Shown piece by piece: positions 43,616 to 54,480 of a stretch of DNA of 64,000 nt. Origin of the DNA: Pomphorhynchus laevis (Eukaryota; Acanthocephala; Palaeacanthocephala; Echinorhynchida; Pomphorhynchidae); the NCBI GenBank assembly GCA_012934845.2, contig WNNJ02002235.1, positions 1 through 64,000 on the forward strand, given 5' to 3'. A program made the position numbers and the translations under genes. How positions within the stretch are numbered: position 1 is the first letter of the stretch; every line of letters starts with the position of its first letter. A model generated the notes under the pieces. The model ran no database searches. It was not told the origin of the DNA and saw only the letters and a list, made by a program, of their open reading frames with translations.

Positions 43616-45193
43616 CTACTTGATGTAGTAACCTAGTTTAAAATATGTATCTATTAAATTATTTAAATGATTTTGAATAAAGCCAATATCGTTACATATT
43701 GTTGCAATTCTTAAAATTTCATTATTTAATGTATTATATTTTATATTATATGGTATGCATGAATGCTCATGCAAAAATATGTTTCTTGTAAATTTAAATA
43801 TGTCATCTTTACGATATAAATTAATAGTAGTTTTAGTTAATGTTAATTTAATGTTCATATCTAGATATACACCTTCTTTATCATTAATATTGGTTTTGTT
43901 AAGAATAAGGCTTTCTGGATAAATGTGCTCACTAATTGAATAAAAATTATTAGAATTAAATACACATATATCATCAATGTATCGAAACATATATTTCATA
44001 TATTTATATTGTTTAGATTTAGTTTTTACACAGTTATGAACAAATTCATATTCTATAAAGCTTAAAAACAAGTCAGCTATAATTGGGCTACTATTACCAC
44101 CCATTGGAACACCTTTTACTTGTCTAAATATAGATGTCCCTACTTTTAAATAATTTTGATTTATCAAAATATTTAAGGATTCTATTAATTCAATTTTATC
44201 CATATATTTATATTTATTTGATGGTTTAATTTTTGTTAGATAGGCGTTATAATTATTATAACATATATATGTATATCTTTTTCCGAATATAAGATTAATT
44301 AATTTTACTAACGCTTCTTTAATATCTGCTAAATCTAGATTTGTATAAAGCGTACTAAAATCGTATGTATTTATATTTTGAAAATTTATTCCTTTTGTCT
44401 GTTCTAAAAATTCTTTTGTAGAATTAATACTGAAATAGTGTTTTATACCAGTATTAATTTCGATTACCTTGCAATATTTTTTAAAATGTGCTTTAATTAC
44501 TTTAAGTATTTTATTCATATAGACAGAAAGTGGTTTTAATGTACATTTAAACGCACTACATATGAACCTAGGTTTTATTGGATTTTTATGTAATTTTGGA
44601 TTCCAATATAATATAGGTATAGTTTTATTATCTAATTCAACCTTTATACCCTTTTTATCCATTATAGAACAGTGACTTGTACTAATTGTTTCTAAACTCA
44701 ACTCACTACGTTCATATGTTGGATTTACATTTAAATCATTAGAATTAACCTCCTTCACTAGTATATCATAATAAAGCCTTTTGCATATGAAGACAGAGTT
44801 ATTACTAGCTTTATCAATAGTTGTTATTATATAGTTATCCTTTAATTTAGTAAGTTCTTTATACATATCTTTATTAATTTTATCTTTCCTTTTATAATTG
44901 TTTGTTATTTTCATTTTATTTTTAATTTTATCAAATATATAATCTTTCCAAATGTTTATCTTAGATATATTCGAGCTTTCACTATTAATCAGCTTACTAA
45001 AGTAATCATTTAAGTTATTATATAACGAATTGTAAATTTTATTTTTGTCGTTGTTATTATTTAATCTATATTTATACCCTTTTGATAGCAGCTTTCTTAA
45101 TTCACAATTTTCAATTAATTCTAGATTATGGGTACATATATGTTCATTTATTTTATCAAAACTAAGACTTTTACAATTGCATTCTGTTTCCAT
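43616..45193 (-). CDS. Naiad PLE reverse transcriptase (N-terminal endonuclease missing)
   Basis: An uninterrupted 525-codon frame beginning METECNCKSL, with the CxC pair at residues 5 and 7 that characterises N-terminal-endonuclease PLEs. Fingers motif PKLHKNPIKPRFI (~199-211), motif A TYDFSTLYTNL (Asp ~278), motif B KGVPMGGNSSPIIADL (~360-375), motif C FRYIDDICVF (Asp 407/408), thumb NIFLHEHSCIPYN and ICNDIGF. PLE RTs are relatives of telomerase RT and copy the element RNA at a nicked target. Compared with other copies the C-terminal ~25 residues (NNIKQKIVKYIN...) are lost through a small deletion at the stop. Without the nuclease half it is probably immobile. Confidence 0.9.
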   Translation of the reverse strand: METECNCKSLSFDKINEHICTHNLELIENCELRKLLSKGYKYRLNNNNDKNKIYNSLYNNLNDYFSKLINSESSNISKINIWKDYIFDKIKNKMKITNNYKRKDKINKDMYKELTKLKDNYIITTIDKASNNSVFICKRLYYDILVKEVNSNDLNVNPTYERSELSLETISTSHCSIMDKKGIKVELDNKTIPILYWNPKLHKNPIKPRFICSAFKCTLKPLSVYMNKILKVIKAHFKKYCKVIEINTGIKHYFSINSTKEFLEQTKGINFQNINTYDFSTLYTNLDLADIKEALVKLINLIFGKRYTYICYNNYNAYLTKIKPSNKYKYMDKIELIESLNILINQNYLKVGTSIFRQVKGVPMGGNSSPIIADLFLSFIEYEFVHNCVKTKSKQYKYMKYMFRYIDDICVFNSNNFYSISEHIYPESLILNKTNINDKEGVYLDMNIKLTLTKTTINLYRKDDIFKFTRNIFLHEHSCIPYNIKYNTLNNEILRIATICNDIGFIQNHLNNLIDTYFKLGYYIK

Positions 45194-45369
45194 TATGTTT
45201 CTAATATTATCGTTACATATTGATTTTAATTCTTTATTATAATTACAAATTTTTCGTCCTAACGGTGGTAGGAGTTTATACCTTATTTTAGGAATATATT
45301 TATTAAATCTGACGCACAGTATATTAAAATGGCACAGTATCCTATATTATGGTTTAAGAAAAAAAGGTT

Positions 45370-46830
45370 TTTTTAAGTGGCAAATGTGACTATCAGTCAC
45401 TACAATGACAAATTTTTTTATAAATTAGGATTCCGTAGAAATGTAAAAAAAACATTTTTTAAATTGTACATATATAGATGATGCAGTGATATTCGAGGGA
45501 AGATTGTTTCACAGTTTAGGCCCTGCAATCGAGTATGATCGATGCGCGGTGAGCTAATAATGACGTGGAACATATAGTTTTGATCTTGTAGAATGACTGC
45601 GAAGCGAAATAGAAGTTGTGGATTTACTGGATAATGTAGGTAATATAAGCTGTGAAGGGGTGTTGGCATTTATGATATTCCACATAAAGCATGCTAGTTT
45701 AAACCTTATGCTGTTCGTGATGTCTAGCCAAGAACGCGAATTAGAATAACGCGATATGTGATCGAATTTCCTTAAGCGAAAAATAACTCTAACGGCCGAA
45801 GTTAGAATACTTTGCAAAGATTTGAGCGATGATTTCGGATAATTAATAAGAAGACTGACAGAATAATCAAGTTTGGAGATCAGTAGAGAATTCACTAATT
45901 TCAGTGTAGTGAGAGTATCGAGATGATGCTTTACTTGCCTAATGTCCCTCAAGATAAGAAAACAGCATTGAGCTTTGTGTCTGATGAAAGGAAGAAATGA
46001 CAAGTGGGAATCAAATGAAATTCCGAGAATAGTCATAGAAGTGACTACCGGTAAAGTATAGTCAGAAATTTTGATTGAAATGTTTGGATCAGACAAAGAG
46101 TGAGGTGTTATCTACATAAGGGTAGATTTCTTCATATTTATTACTAAACGTAATGACGTCAAATGTCTACAAAGGTGATTTAGACGATCAGAAGCAATGT
46201 CTGCAAGGTCATTAACGGAAGAAGGATCACCGTCTGCACACAGTACGATGTCGTCTGCATATTGAATTAAATGGAAACCATAAGGAGATACTATATATGT
46301 TAGGTCGCCAAGAAGTGTGAATAGTAGAGGTCCAAGAATAGAACCTTGAGGTACGCCGTGAGTGATTTATAAGTAGATAAGAAAGTTGAATTAGATTCAA
46401 CACTAAAAGATCTACCAGTTAGTTATGATTGGAATCATTTGATTACACTAGATGAGAAACCGTATCAATGACGAAGACATGCAAGGAGAATTTGATGGTC
46501 AACGACATCAAAGGCTTAAGCTAAATCAAGCGCTATAATAAGACCAGTACGACTCTTATCAATGGCGACAAGTAAATGGTCAAAACTTTGAGTGCATGCA
46601 GTTAGGGTTGAATGATGTTTACGATAAGCAGGTTGAGAATAAGGAAACAGGTTATTTACCTTCAGATAGTCAGTAATTTGATGTAAGATTATACTTTTAA
46701 AAAATTTGGAGATTGTCGGTAGATGAGAAATTGGTCTGTACGAAGAAGGAATCATGGGATCAAGAGATGATCGCCTCATAAGTGGCCGTATAAAAGCGAA
46801 TTTAAAGGAATCAGGATGGTAACCGCGTTA
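45370..46830 (-). mobile_element. LINE family E (A-related), decayed
   Basis: Minus-strand RT remains: SSYRPISHLPTISKF, YRKHHSTLTAC, IIALDLA (46779-46516), VPQGSILGPLLFTLLGDL and QYADDIVLC (~46.35-46.25 kb), then the C-terminal domain in the open frame 46096-45554 (LGISFDSHLSF, RQVKHHLDTLT). Its 3' end has the hairpin GTGACT/AGTCAC (45385-45399) followed by ATTTGCCAC and TTAAA, the A/B-type architecture with a completely different stem. Several stops. Confidence 0.75.
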
Positions 46831-46834
46831 GTGA

Positions 46835-47000
46835 TATAGTTTTTAATATCACGTCCTATAGTTTGACTGTTATGCTGTATATATGTGTTTTTTCATAACA
46901 TTTTCAATGTTTTTCTCATAGCATTTTCTTATAATGACCTCTAATCTTTTATTTTAATACGTGGTATATTATCTATTAATCCATTCATAAAAATTCCGAG
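46835..47000 (-). mobile_element. Naiad PLE fragments (GIY-YIG and terminal pieces)
   Basis: 46,835-46,900 matches the ATATCA-GTCCTAT...TATGCTGTATATAT part of the GIY-YIG region at ~3,230-3,300. 46,940-47,000 resembles the terminal region (ATAATGACCTCTAATCTT, ATTATCTATTAATCCATTCATAAAAAT). Both very decayed. Confidence 0.55.
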
Positions 47001-47084
47001 TTAAAAATCCTTCAAAAATCTGAATTATAAAGATATTACATTCATTATTAAATTTAATTGGTAACACTAATACTGATGAATGAC

Positions 47085-47145
47085 AACCGTCATATTATTA
47101 CACAAGGCAATAGCTGAGAAGCTGTTTTGCCTTATAAAAACAAAG
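47085..47145 (-). mobile_element. LINE C-type 3'-terminal hairpin, isolated
   Basis: On the minus strand: GGCA, AAAC, AGCT, TCTC, AGCT, AT, TGCC, TTGTGTAATATGA (47105-47130 for the stems), a fourth example of the family C terminus. No matching ORF2 end is recognisable upstream, so the insertion was very short or its body has decayed. Confidence 0.6.
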
Positions 47146-47260
47146 TTTATAAATTAATATAGGGTAATCAGTAAATTATCTGCATCAAGATCATTTGAAC
47201 TAGCAGGATTCAAGATATCAGTTGAAGAGCGAGTGTCGATTCTCCATCCATGCTTGGAAT

Positions 47261-47356
47261 AGATGGTATACTAGTATACCATCTAGGTACACTATATACT
47301 AGTACACTAGTACATACTAGTATACTAGTGTGCTAGGTATACTAGTATACCTAGCA
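47261..47356. repeat. Cluster of CTAGTATAC palindromes
   Basis: A perfect 24-bp palindrome (47261-47284) and a perfect 26-bp palindrome (47331-47356), both centred on GTATACTAGTATAC, with partial copies between. They mark the 5' junction of the following LINE A fragment. Confidence 0.85.
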
Positions 47357-47359
47357 TAT

Positions 47360-48375
47360 TGATTTTGTTCTGGCAGAACAAAATCATCACATCATTCAAC
47401 TCTAAGACCCTCTTTTATCAAACCTTTCTCTCTCCGTTTATCAAACCTTTCTCCTTTAACGTCATGCAATACGCCAATGACATCCTCATCTATGCTCATG
47501 CACCCGCACATCGTATACACGATATCGGCATTTCTGCCTCTAACTGTATTTATTCTATCTACAAACGTCTCTCCCATCTCCATCTAGTTCTAAACGCCGA
47601 CAAGTCCAAAATAATGTGGATCCTCCCCCGCAAACCAAACATATCTCCTCCCACTGTATATTTTGCCTCATCGATCATCCCCATTGTCCACAATCTCACT
47701 TTCTTAGGCTCCCATTTCAGTGATCACCTTTCCCTTAAACCCTTTTTCCGTGACAAGGTCCGCTCATCTAACTTAATTCTCCGTGACATCTGCCGTATCC
47801 GCCCCCTTATCGACTTCCGTTCTTGTATGTATCTTCTTTCATCGCTTCTTTTCCCTAAAATCGATTACTGCCTTAGCCTTTTCGCCAATTCTCCACAATC
47901 CATCATCCTACCCCTACAACGCATAATCAACTCCGCCGTTCGAGTGCTCTTTCGTCTCCGTCGCTTCGACCACACATCCACATATTTTGCCCAACTCTCC
48001 TGGCCCACCATCCACATCCGTATCAAAATTCGCCTTCTTCTTGTAACTTTTGTTTCATCGCTGTCGGATCTCCATCGTTCATCAACCTTCCTTTCTTAGA
48101 CGACACTAGCCCCACCTCGCTATCGCTGCGTTCCCGCCATACTCTCTTACTCCACGTTCCCAATTACTCCAACAACTATGGTCTCCGATCCTTCCTCGTC
48201 GCCGCCCCACTCGCCTGGAATCAACTCCCTCTCGACGTCCGCCGCGCCCCCTCCTTTATCACATTCAAACACCTCCTCCGTTCACACCTTCTCGACACAT
48301 GATTTACATTTTTGTTTGTTGTGGTCATGTAAGCGTGCGCGGGCACGCATTTGCCACGTTAAAATAAATCAATTT
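47360..48375 (+). mobile_element. LINE family A, 5'-truncated copy with internal deletion
   Basis: Starts with LFWQNKIITSFNSKTL, then jumps to LSPFIKPFSFNVMQYANDILIYAHAP (motif C as YAND), so an internal segment including motifs A and B is missing. It continues in one open frame to ~48,099 and through the C-terminal domain to the hairpin 48333-48338/48343-48348 and a TTAAAATAAAT tail. Confidence 0.8.
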
Positions 48376-48399
48376 TGTTAAGTCTACTAAGACAAATCT

Positions 48400-50600
48400 T
48401 TCACGAATCTAGCTTATCCCTAGCGCACTCAGCCGCATGCCGTAGACGTTCCAACCGTAAAACATATCCTTGAACCTCTCTTCAGTACCGAATCATAGTC
48501 GAGTAATTCTCGCTTAGTGGTAGGAGAGCATGCAGGAATGCATTACTCTATATGAGGGAGGACTAGTGAAGAAAATAAGATACTAAGCATTGGAGGTGAC
48601 AGTCTGAGAAATGTATTTTCGATGTAGTACAATGCCCTAGTTGCTTTCATCCTTCCGCGCTCATTATTATATCGTGTCTTAAGAGAGCGATAAATTTTTG
48701 CACATAAGTCTTTATGATGTTTAACTTCATATAATAACGCACTACCGATGCGATACTGGAACAACAAGATAGTTTTCTCCATTCTCATCAAAACAAATTT
48801 ATCAACGTTGAACAAGAGTTCAAAGGCTCCGCACCATTCAATAAGGCAATCATGGTCGTCCTGTAGTGACTGACAGTCGGTAAAAGTACGAATAACAGTA
48901 CAGATTTTTAAATCATTAGGATATGCTAACACAGGGTTATTTTAACCCAGAAGCAGGTCGTTAAGAAATACGACAAAAAGAAGTGGGCCTACAACAGATC
49001 ATTGAGGTACAACGGAAAGCACCCTAGTGCTCTTTGAAAGAACACCACCAACTTTTACTTGGAATGACCGCAAATATAAGAAATTCTTAACGTACTGAAT
49101 GGTCTGAAAATGTAAACCATAGTAAGAAAGCAATGAGAAGATACCGTCATGAAGGATACACTAGGGCTACACTAGGCTCCACCACCTCTTCGTCTACCAG
49201 GTTGACGATCCAAACGTATCAAATATTAGTTGGGAATCCGAACAACGTCGTCGGATATATTGGGATGCAGTCAAGATTCACAAATGCAGGAGACACCATA
49301 CTCATTTTTCAAGACAACATATTTTAGCTCAGTATTGGTCACAAGTCTGCGTACATCTGAGTAACCAAAATATTTGTTGAAATTACAGGATATCTGAGAG
49401 ATAGAATGAATATCACTAAAGTTAGCAAGATCACCTGAGCGAAACCAGTCTGAGCAACAATCTATGTCCGTAGCAAAGGTTGCAACCGAACTGTCGGGCG
49501 CCACCGTACAACTTGGAAATTTCTTACATAAAGGTTAGATTCACCATTGCTCAGTATTTTGTGCAATTCTATAGGAAATTCTACAATGACACCCTTTCTC
49601 CTTACCAGTCCCTCGGGGAATAAATCTTGGAATATATGAAAGGAAGAGCTCAGTGTGCGATACCTATGATGAATCAGAAAGTCGACATGTTCACTGGAAC
49701 TGAACACAACTTTTAACAACCTAGGTTTCTAAGTCATTATTTTATCCAGACGAAAAACTTTCTTAACAACAAGGCTTTGAGCAATAGAGAGATTTTCATC
49801 TTCAATTATTTTGGACAGAATTGTACGAAAAATCTTGACGTCATCATCTAGTCTGAGCATCACCGCTACCCGATTTTTTAACTCCAGATACAATGATATA
49901 ATATATCCTTTCTGAGATAGATTGTTTTCTATTTAATATCTTGCCTTAGTAATATCTTGCTTGAGAGTTGTCGACACTTCCCAATGTGGAATCATTAATG
50001 GTAAAGTTTATTAACATATAGGTCAATTGGCTATTGACGTTTGAATTGGGTTGATGTGCTGATAGGAGATGAGCTTCCTTCATGAGCTCCATCACGCTCT
50101 CATTATATGGAACCAAACTGTGACCATTAGAAAGAGAGTTCTGAGTAACATTATTGTCCAATTATTATTACGACAGAATGCGTTCGTCTACTTTGTGGAC
50201 GAACGCATTCCGTCATGTGGGCATCGATGTGCATCTGAACCAATATCTGCGTTCGAATCATGGACGATCTCGACTGATTTTGACAGGGTATGTATTTCCT
50301 CATTATGAACATTTTTGGAAACTGGGGTAATGACAAGATGATGATTTCGTATTGCATTTACAAGTACTTGTAATTCATCTACCTCCCTGCGTAGGATGTT
50401 AATGACGCCTGAAGCACATATTCCACATAAGAAACGTTCATTTAAGGCGCTTGGGACACCAACCGGCACTGATAAAATCGACACGTTCAAGCAGCTATCA
50501 TTGTCGCAGCCAACATGTACCTCTTCGTACTTTGGGTCATTTTTCTTGCCGTCTCAACTTTGTACCCTTCATATTTGACTGTATATGGTTGTCATTGCTT
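48400..50600 (-). mobile_element. LINE family C relative with large internal deletion
   Basis: Minus strand from 50,600: ORF1 zinc domain (VGCDNDSCLN, RFLCGICASGVI; frame 50490-50188), ORF1 middle and end (RLLKVV-type LKVVFSSSEHVDFL, NFQVVRWRPTV; 49719-49462), ORF2 endonuclease start (EYGVSCICES, NISDDVVRIPN, RRRGGG; ~49.3-49.12 kb). It then passes directly to the RT middle (YVKNFLYLRSF, VVPQ, VVGPLLF) and motif C region AYPNDLK, ending in LVLPHIE and CIPACSPTTKREL near 48.45 kb. About 1.5 kb of endonuclease and RT is missing. A 13-bp fold-back lies at 50176-50210. Confidence 0.7.
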
Positions 50601-50636
50601 GTTGTAGACAAGCAACGTATGAACGAAGTGATTGGT

Positions 50637-50985
50637 CGTTCATATGTTGTCTACGTTCACATGTTGTCGCCAACATATGAACGTAGTTAGTTGAGTTTTG
50701 AAACAATTATTACAAGTCACTGTTCTATAATGGATAAAAAGGGTATAAAGGTTGAATTAGATAATAAAACTATACCTATATTATATTGGAATCCAAAATT
50801 ACATAAAATTCCAATAAAACCCAGGTTCATATGTAGTGATTTTAAATGTACATTAAAACCACTTTCTGTCTATATGAATAAAATACTTAAAGTAATTAAA
50901 GCACACCTTAAAAAATATTGCAAGGTAATCGAAATTAATACTGGTATAAAACACTATTTCAGTGTTATTTTTACAATTCAGTTTA
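50637..50985 (+). mobile_element. Naiad PLE fragment with fold-back at its start
   Basis: 50,690-50,985 is the RT fingers region (LETIITSHCSIMDKKGIKVELDN, PILYWNPKLHKIP, VIEINTGIKHYFS). Its left edge is a set of inverted repeats of CGTTCATATGTTG (50637-50649 with 50671-50683, and an imperfect third copy at ~50613). Confidence 0.75.
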
Positions 50986-51044
50986 ATTATTTAATAATTT
51001 TTAATAACTCAATTTTTATTAAAAAAAATGTAAATGCAATAGAA

Positions 51045-51150
51045 TTAAGATTAGAGGTAATAAGGAAATATCTCAGGTTTAGACTGGCATTCCTCAACTA
51101 TACATAGCACAATAGCCAAATACATGACATGATGTATTTTTTACTGATAA
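51045..51150 (-). mobile_element. Naiad terminal-repeat fragment, diverged
   Basis: Minus-strand reading retains the AAATACAT/ATGTATTT hairpin perfectly, followed by TGGC with a GCCA further on (possible stem 1 with different bases), and the AACCTGA and CCTCTAATCTT boxes. Stem 2 is lost. Confidence 0.55.
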
Positions 51151-51226
51151 AATAATGAAATACATAAAACATTAATACCAAAATTAATATAAAAAATTTA
51201 AGATAAGAAAAAGTTAAACATTTACA

Positions 51227-51525
51227 CAATAATTTGTAACGGAATGAGACATTCTGGGTGGAATAATTATTTTTGTATCTAAATGCCATTCCCAGAAAAA
51301 AAATAAATATTTCTTCGATATTTCGTTCGCTAACCGCGGACATTATCAAGAAGTATCTGAAACAATAAAACAAGTTAAGTTACAATGTATGAAAAACAAA
51401 ATCATTTTGGACATTCAAATTTGGTTCGAGGATCTTTATAGCGACAGCCTCCATAACTAATCGGCGTTTTAAGTATAAAATAATTATTCCCCCCCAGAAT
51501 GTCTCATTCCGTTTCAAATTATTTG
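51227..51525. mobile_element. MITE-like element with ~48-bp terminal inverted repeats
   Basis: 51227-51274 and 51477-51525 are inverted copies sharing AACGGAATGAGACATTCTGG and AATAATTATTTT, with two or three differences. The interior (~200 bp) has no ORF. No clear target duplication is seen. It abuts the start of the PLE fragment below, so it may instead be that element's terminal inverted repeat. Confidence 0.55.
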
Positions 51526-51534
51526 AAGAAATTT

Positions 51535-52331
51535 ATGGCCGCAATCTGAGACTTTCTCTGAAGCAATATATTCGCAGTTTACAATTAATTATGATCAGCT
51601 ATTTGGACATTCGTTTCCTTGATCATTGCTCTCGAAACAATCTGGAGCCCAACTTTGCAAAATTATCATTTTCTGGGTGTTCAAGAATGATAAACAAAGC
51701 TTATCGTATTATAAAAGATGCTGTGCACAGTTTACTCAAATGTGAAATTAGTCACAAGTATTGGATTATTCGAAATCAAAAGCTCAGTGTTTCAAAATTC
51801 GAGGAGGATCTAAAAGAAATTGTTAATGCTGTGAAATGGAATCAGATCCAAGGATTTATTCAGAATATTCTTTACAAGCTGTTTATGAACAAGGTATCCA
51901 GATTAATGCGTAAGATTACGTTTCTATTGTCAACCAAACTTCATCAACTACGAAACACCTTGCCTAGAGTCGATGTTGTGACTCCCCAACCCGTGCCTGT
52001 AATGAATCTAAGTAAACAGAATATTTCTGAAAATCAGTTAAAAATTTTAAGGAAAGGTCTTAAGTTTGGAATTTGTGGATCATCACTGAAATTTAGTGAT
52101 TCAATATCGGTTACCACAGAACTAGAGTTACTTAGTCAAAAGGTTGTAGAAAACTTTGAGGGACATCAAAATAAACAATTGTTAGTTCACAAACTTACTG
52201 GTCTTAGACATCATATATATAGGACAAATGTGAATAGATCAATTCGTTCCAACATCTCCAGAGCTGAATTGAACGCTTTAAAAGATATAATAAATATATT
52301 AATAAATATAATAAATATATTCCTAAAATAA
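51535..52331 (+). mobile_element. N-terminal region of a second, non-Naiad-like PLE
   Basis: An open 246-codon frame (51591-52331), less AT-biased than the Naiads. It reads MNLSKQNISENQLKILRKGLKFG, LVHKLTGLRHHIY and SNISRAELNALKDI, the pattern upstream of the RT in canonical Penelope-type proteins (NLS...LL.KGLKF...L...E..AL..L). The last ~15 codons are Naiad/AT filler because the fragment joins a Naiad piece at about 52,290. Canonical PLEs carry the GIY-YIG domain C-terminally, but no RT or nuclease of this element is present here. Confidence 0.55.
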
Positions 52332-52460
52332 GGTATAAACTCCTACCACCGTTAGGACGAAAAATTTGTAATTATTAAAAAGAATTAAAATCAATACGTA
52401 ACGATAATATTAGAAACATAATAGAAACTTAATACAATTGTAAAAGTCTTAGTTTTGATA
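52291..52460 (+). mobile_element. Naiad PLE fragment (CxC-proximal linker)
   Basis: Encodes KYIPKIRYKLLPPLGRKICNY and continues towards the CxC segment, with stops. Ends at the opposite-strand terminal repeat. Confidence 0.7.
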
Positions 52461-52462
52461 AT

Positions 52463-52803
52463 TTTATCAAATTTCTGCAATTTCACTGCATCGACTTTAT
52501 GATGTATCAGAATAAGGATTAGTGGTCATCAAGAGGAACTACTATGCTATCAGGTGTTGACCCTTAATTCCTCCATCCAACATAGCAGCTGGGCCAAATA
52601 TGTGCTAAGGACGTATTTAATCTGATTAAATTTGATTATCAAGTATTCTAATACAAAGTATACTATTTATTATCCATCCATAAAAATTTTCTATATTTTA
52701 TTCTTTATATTATTGTGTTGATTTATATATTTTACTATTTTCTGCTTGATGTTATTTTTATAGTAACCTAGTTTAAAATATGTATCTATTAAATTATTTA
52801 AAT
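52463..52803 (-). mobile_element. Naiad terminal repeat, identical to 34,667-35,007
   Basis: A 341-bp block of the same length and apparently the same sequence as the copy at 34.7 kb, including hairpin and pseudoknot with G-U variants. Read on the minus strand, it lies at the 3' end of the RT fragment that follows. Confidence 0.85.
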
Positions 52804-52804
52804 T

Positions 52805-53690
52805 ATTTATATAGGTATAGTTTTATTATCTAATTCAACCTTTATACCCTTTTTACCCATTATAGAACAGTGACTTGTACTAATTGTTACATATTGTTGC
52901 AGTTCTTAAAATTTCATTATTTAATGTATTATATTTATATTATATGGTATGCATGAATGCTCATGCAAAAATATGTTTCTTGTAAATTTAAATATGTCAT
53001 CTTTACGATATAAATTAATAGTAGTTTTAGTTAATGTTATTTTAATGTTCATATCTAGATATACACCTTCTTTATCATTAATATTGGTTTTGTTAAGAAT
53101 AAGGCTTTCTGGATAAATGTGCTCACTAATTGAATAAAAATTATTAGAATTAAATACACATATATCATCAATGTATCGAAACATATATTTCATATATTTA
53201 TATTGTTTAGATTTAGTTTTTACACAGTTATGAACAAATTCATATTCTATAAAGCTTAAAAGTAAGTCAGCTATAATTGGGCTACTATTACCTCCCATTG
53301 GAACCCTTTTTTGTCTAAATATAGATGTCCCTACTTTTTAATAATTTTGATTTATCAAAATATTTAAGGATTCTATTAATTTAATTTTATCCATATATTT
53401 ATATTTATTTGATGGTTTAATTTTTGTTAGATATGCGTTATAATTATTATAACATATATATGTATATCCTTTTCCGAATATAAGGTTAATTAATTTTACT
53501 AACGCTTCTTTAATATCTACTAAATCTAGATTTGTATAAAGAGTACTAAAATCGTATGTATTTATATTTTGAAAATTTATTACTTTTGTCTGTTCTAAAA
53601 ATTCTTTTGTAGAATTAATACTGAAATAGTGTTTTATACCAGCATTAATTTCGATTACCTTGCAATATTTTTTTGGAAAACATGTATTAG
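52805..53690 (-). mobile_element. Naiad PLE RT fragment
   Basis: Minus-strand frames 53724-53338 (TYDFSTLYTNL) and 53298-52921 (MGGNSSPIIADL, FRYIDDICVFN, HEHSCIPYN). A short frame disruption lies between them (53,300-53,340), and a stray finger-region piece (52,810-52,890) is inserted near the 3' end. Not functional. Confidence 0.8.
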
Positions 53691-54480
53691 ATAAAATTAG
53701 AGAGAAAATACAAATAACAAACAATTATAAAAGGAAAGATCAAATTTATAAAAATTTATAAATTATTTTATAATAATTTAATTAATAATTATTTATTTTA
53801 TAAATTAATACATAATATATAAAGTATTATAAATCATTAGATGAATTATTTAAAAAATGATTTATTTTATTAATTGAATGAAATTATTTTTTTATGGGAA
53901 AGGTTTACTAAGATTATGCGAAATTGTTATATTCTTTCCATTTTGTTTTCATAATTAATGAATTATATCAAAATTTAGAGAATATATTATCAATTATAAT
54001 TTGATTATTGTTGTTCACCTTTCGAACATTCTCAAATTACAAATGCATATATATTTGCAATATATACGTATTTGACACAGAACGTGTTAAAATAACACGT
54101 TTTTTTTCTTATTTTAATAAGAAAAAATTAAGACTGAAAAGTCTTAATTTTGATAAAATAAATGAATATATATGTGATGAATTGAAAACAATGAATTAAG
54201 GAAAATATTTTTTTTGAAAAAAATATATTAAGATCCTATCGAAATCTTGCAGAACACCATCCGCATGTTAAAGAATTACGCAGACGAGCAAATGTTATTG
54301 TCGTTGCTGAAAAGGATATGTTCGGCTTTTGTTCACATTCTCAAAGCCATTGAGGCACATTTGGCTCTTTGAATCGATACATATTGAGGAAAATAATAAA
54401 AACAATAAGAATATAATTTACAATTCGTTATAACTTATCGATAACACTTATATGACTTATCTTATGATAAGTCATAACTT
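53675..54480. other. Naiad scrap and unassigned AT-rich interval
   Basis: 53,675-53,745 is a plus-strand Naiad piece (VLDKIREKIQITNNYKRKDQIY). The rest is AT-rich, with hairpins at ~54,083-54,101 (ACGTGTTA/TAACACGT) and 54451-54476 (11-bp arms). 54,233-54,373 is open on the plus strand (EILQNTIRMLKNYADEQ ... HILKAIEAHLAL, stop), helical in character and of unknown origin. Confidence 0.4.

Larger units (their letters stand above)
43140..45312 (-). mobile_element. Naiad-type PLE, best RT copy, 5'-truncated
   Basis: Minus-strand element with, in order: CxC segment, full RT (43616-45193), short 3' region, structured terminal RNA (43402-43481), ATTAGTCAATTTATAAAAATGACG segment, a (TAAAAA)n run (43,265-43,320) and the CAGCTAACTGAGTC end at ~43,145. 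The GIY-YIG half is missing: sequence stops matching at 45,312. Confidence 0.85.

Noticed and set aside
54050-54125. Rho-independent-style terminator (hairpin then T-run)
   Set aside because: The surrounding DNA is clearly eukaryotic and AT-rich; such hairpins arise by chance and have no meaning as bacterial terminators here.
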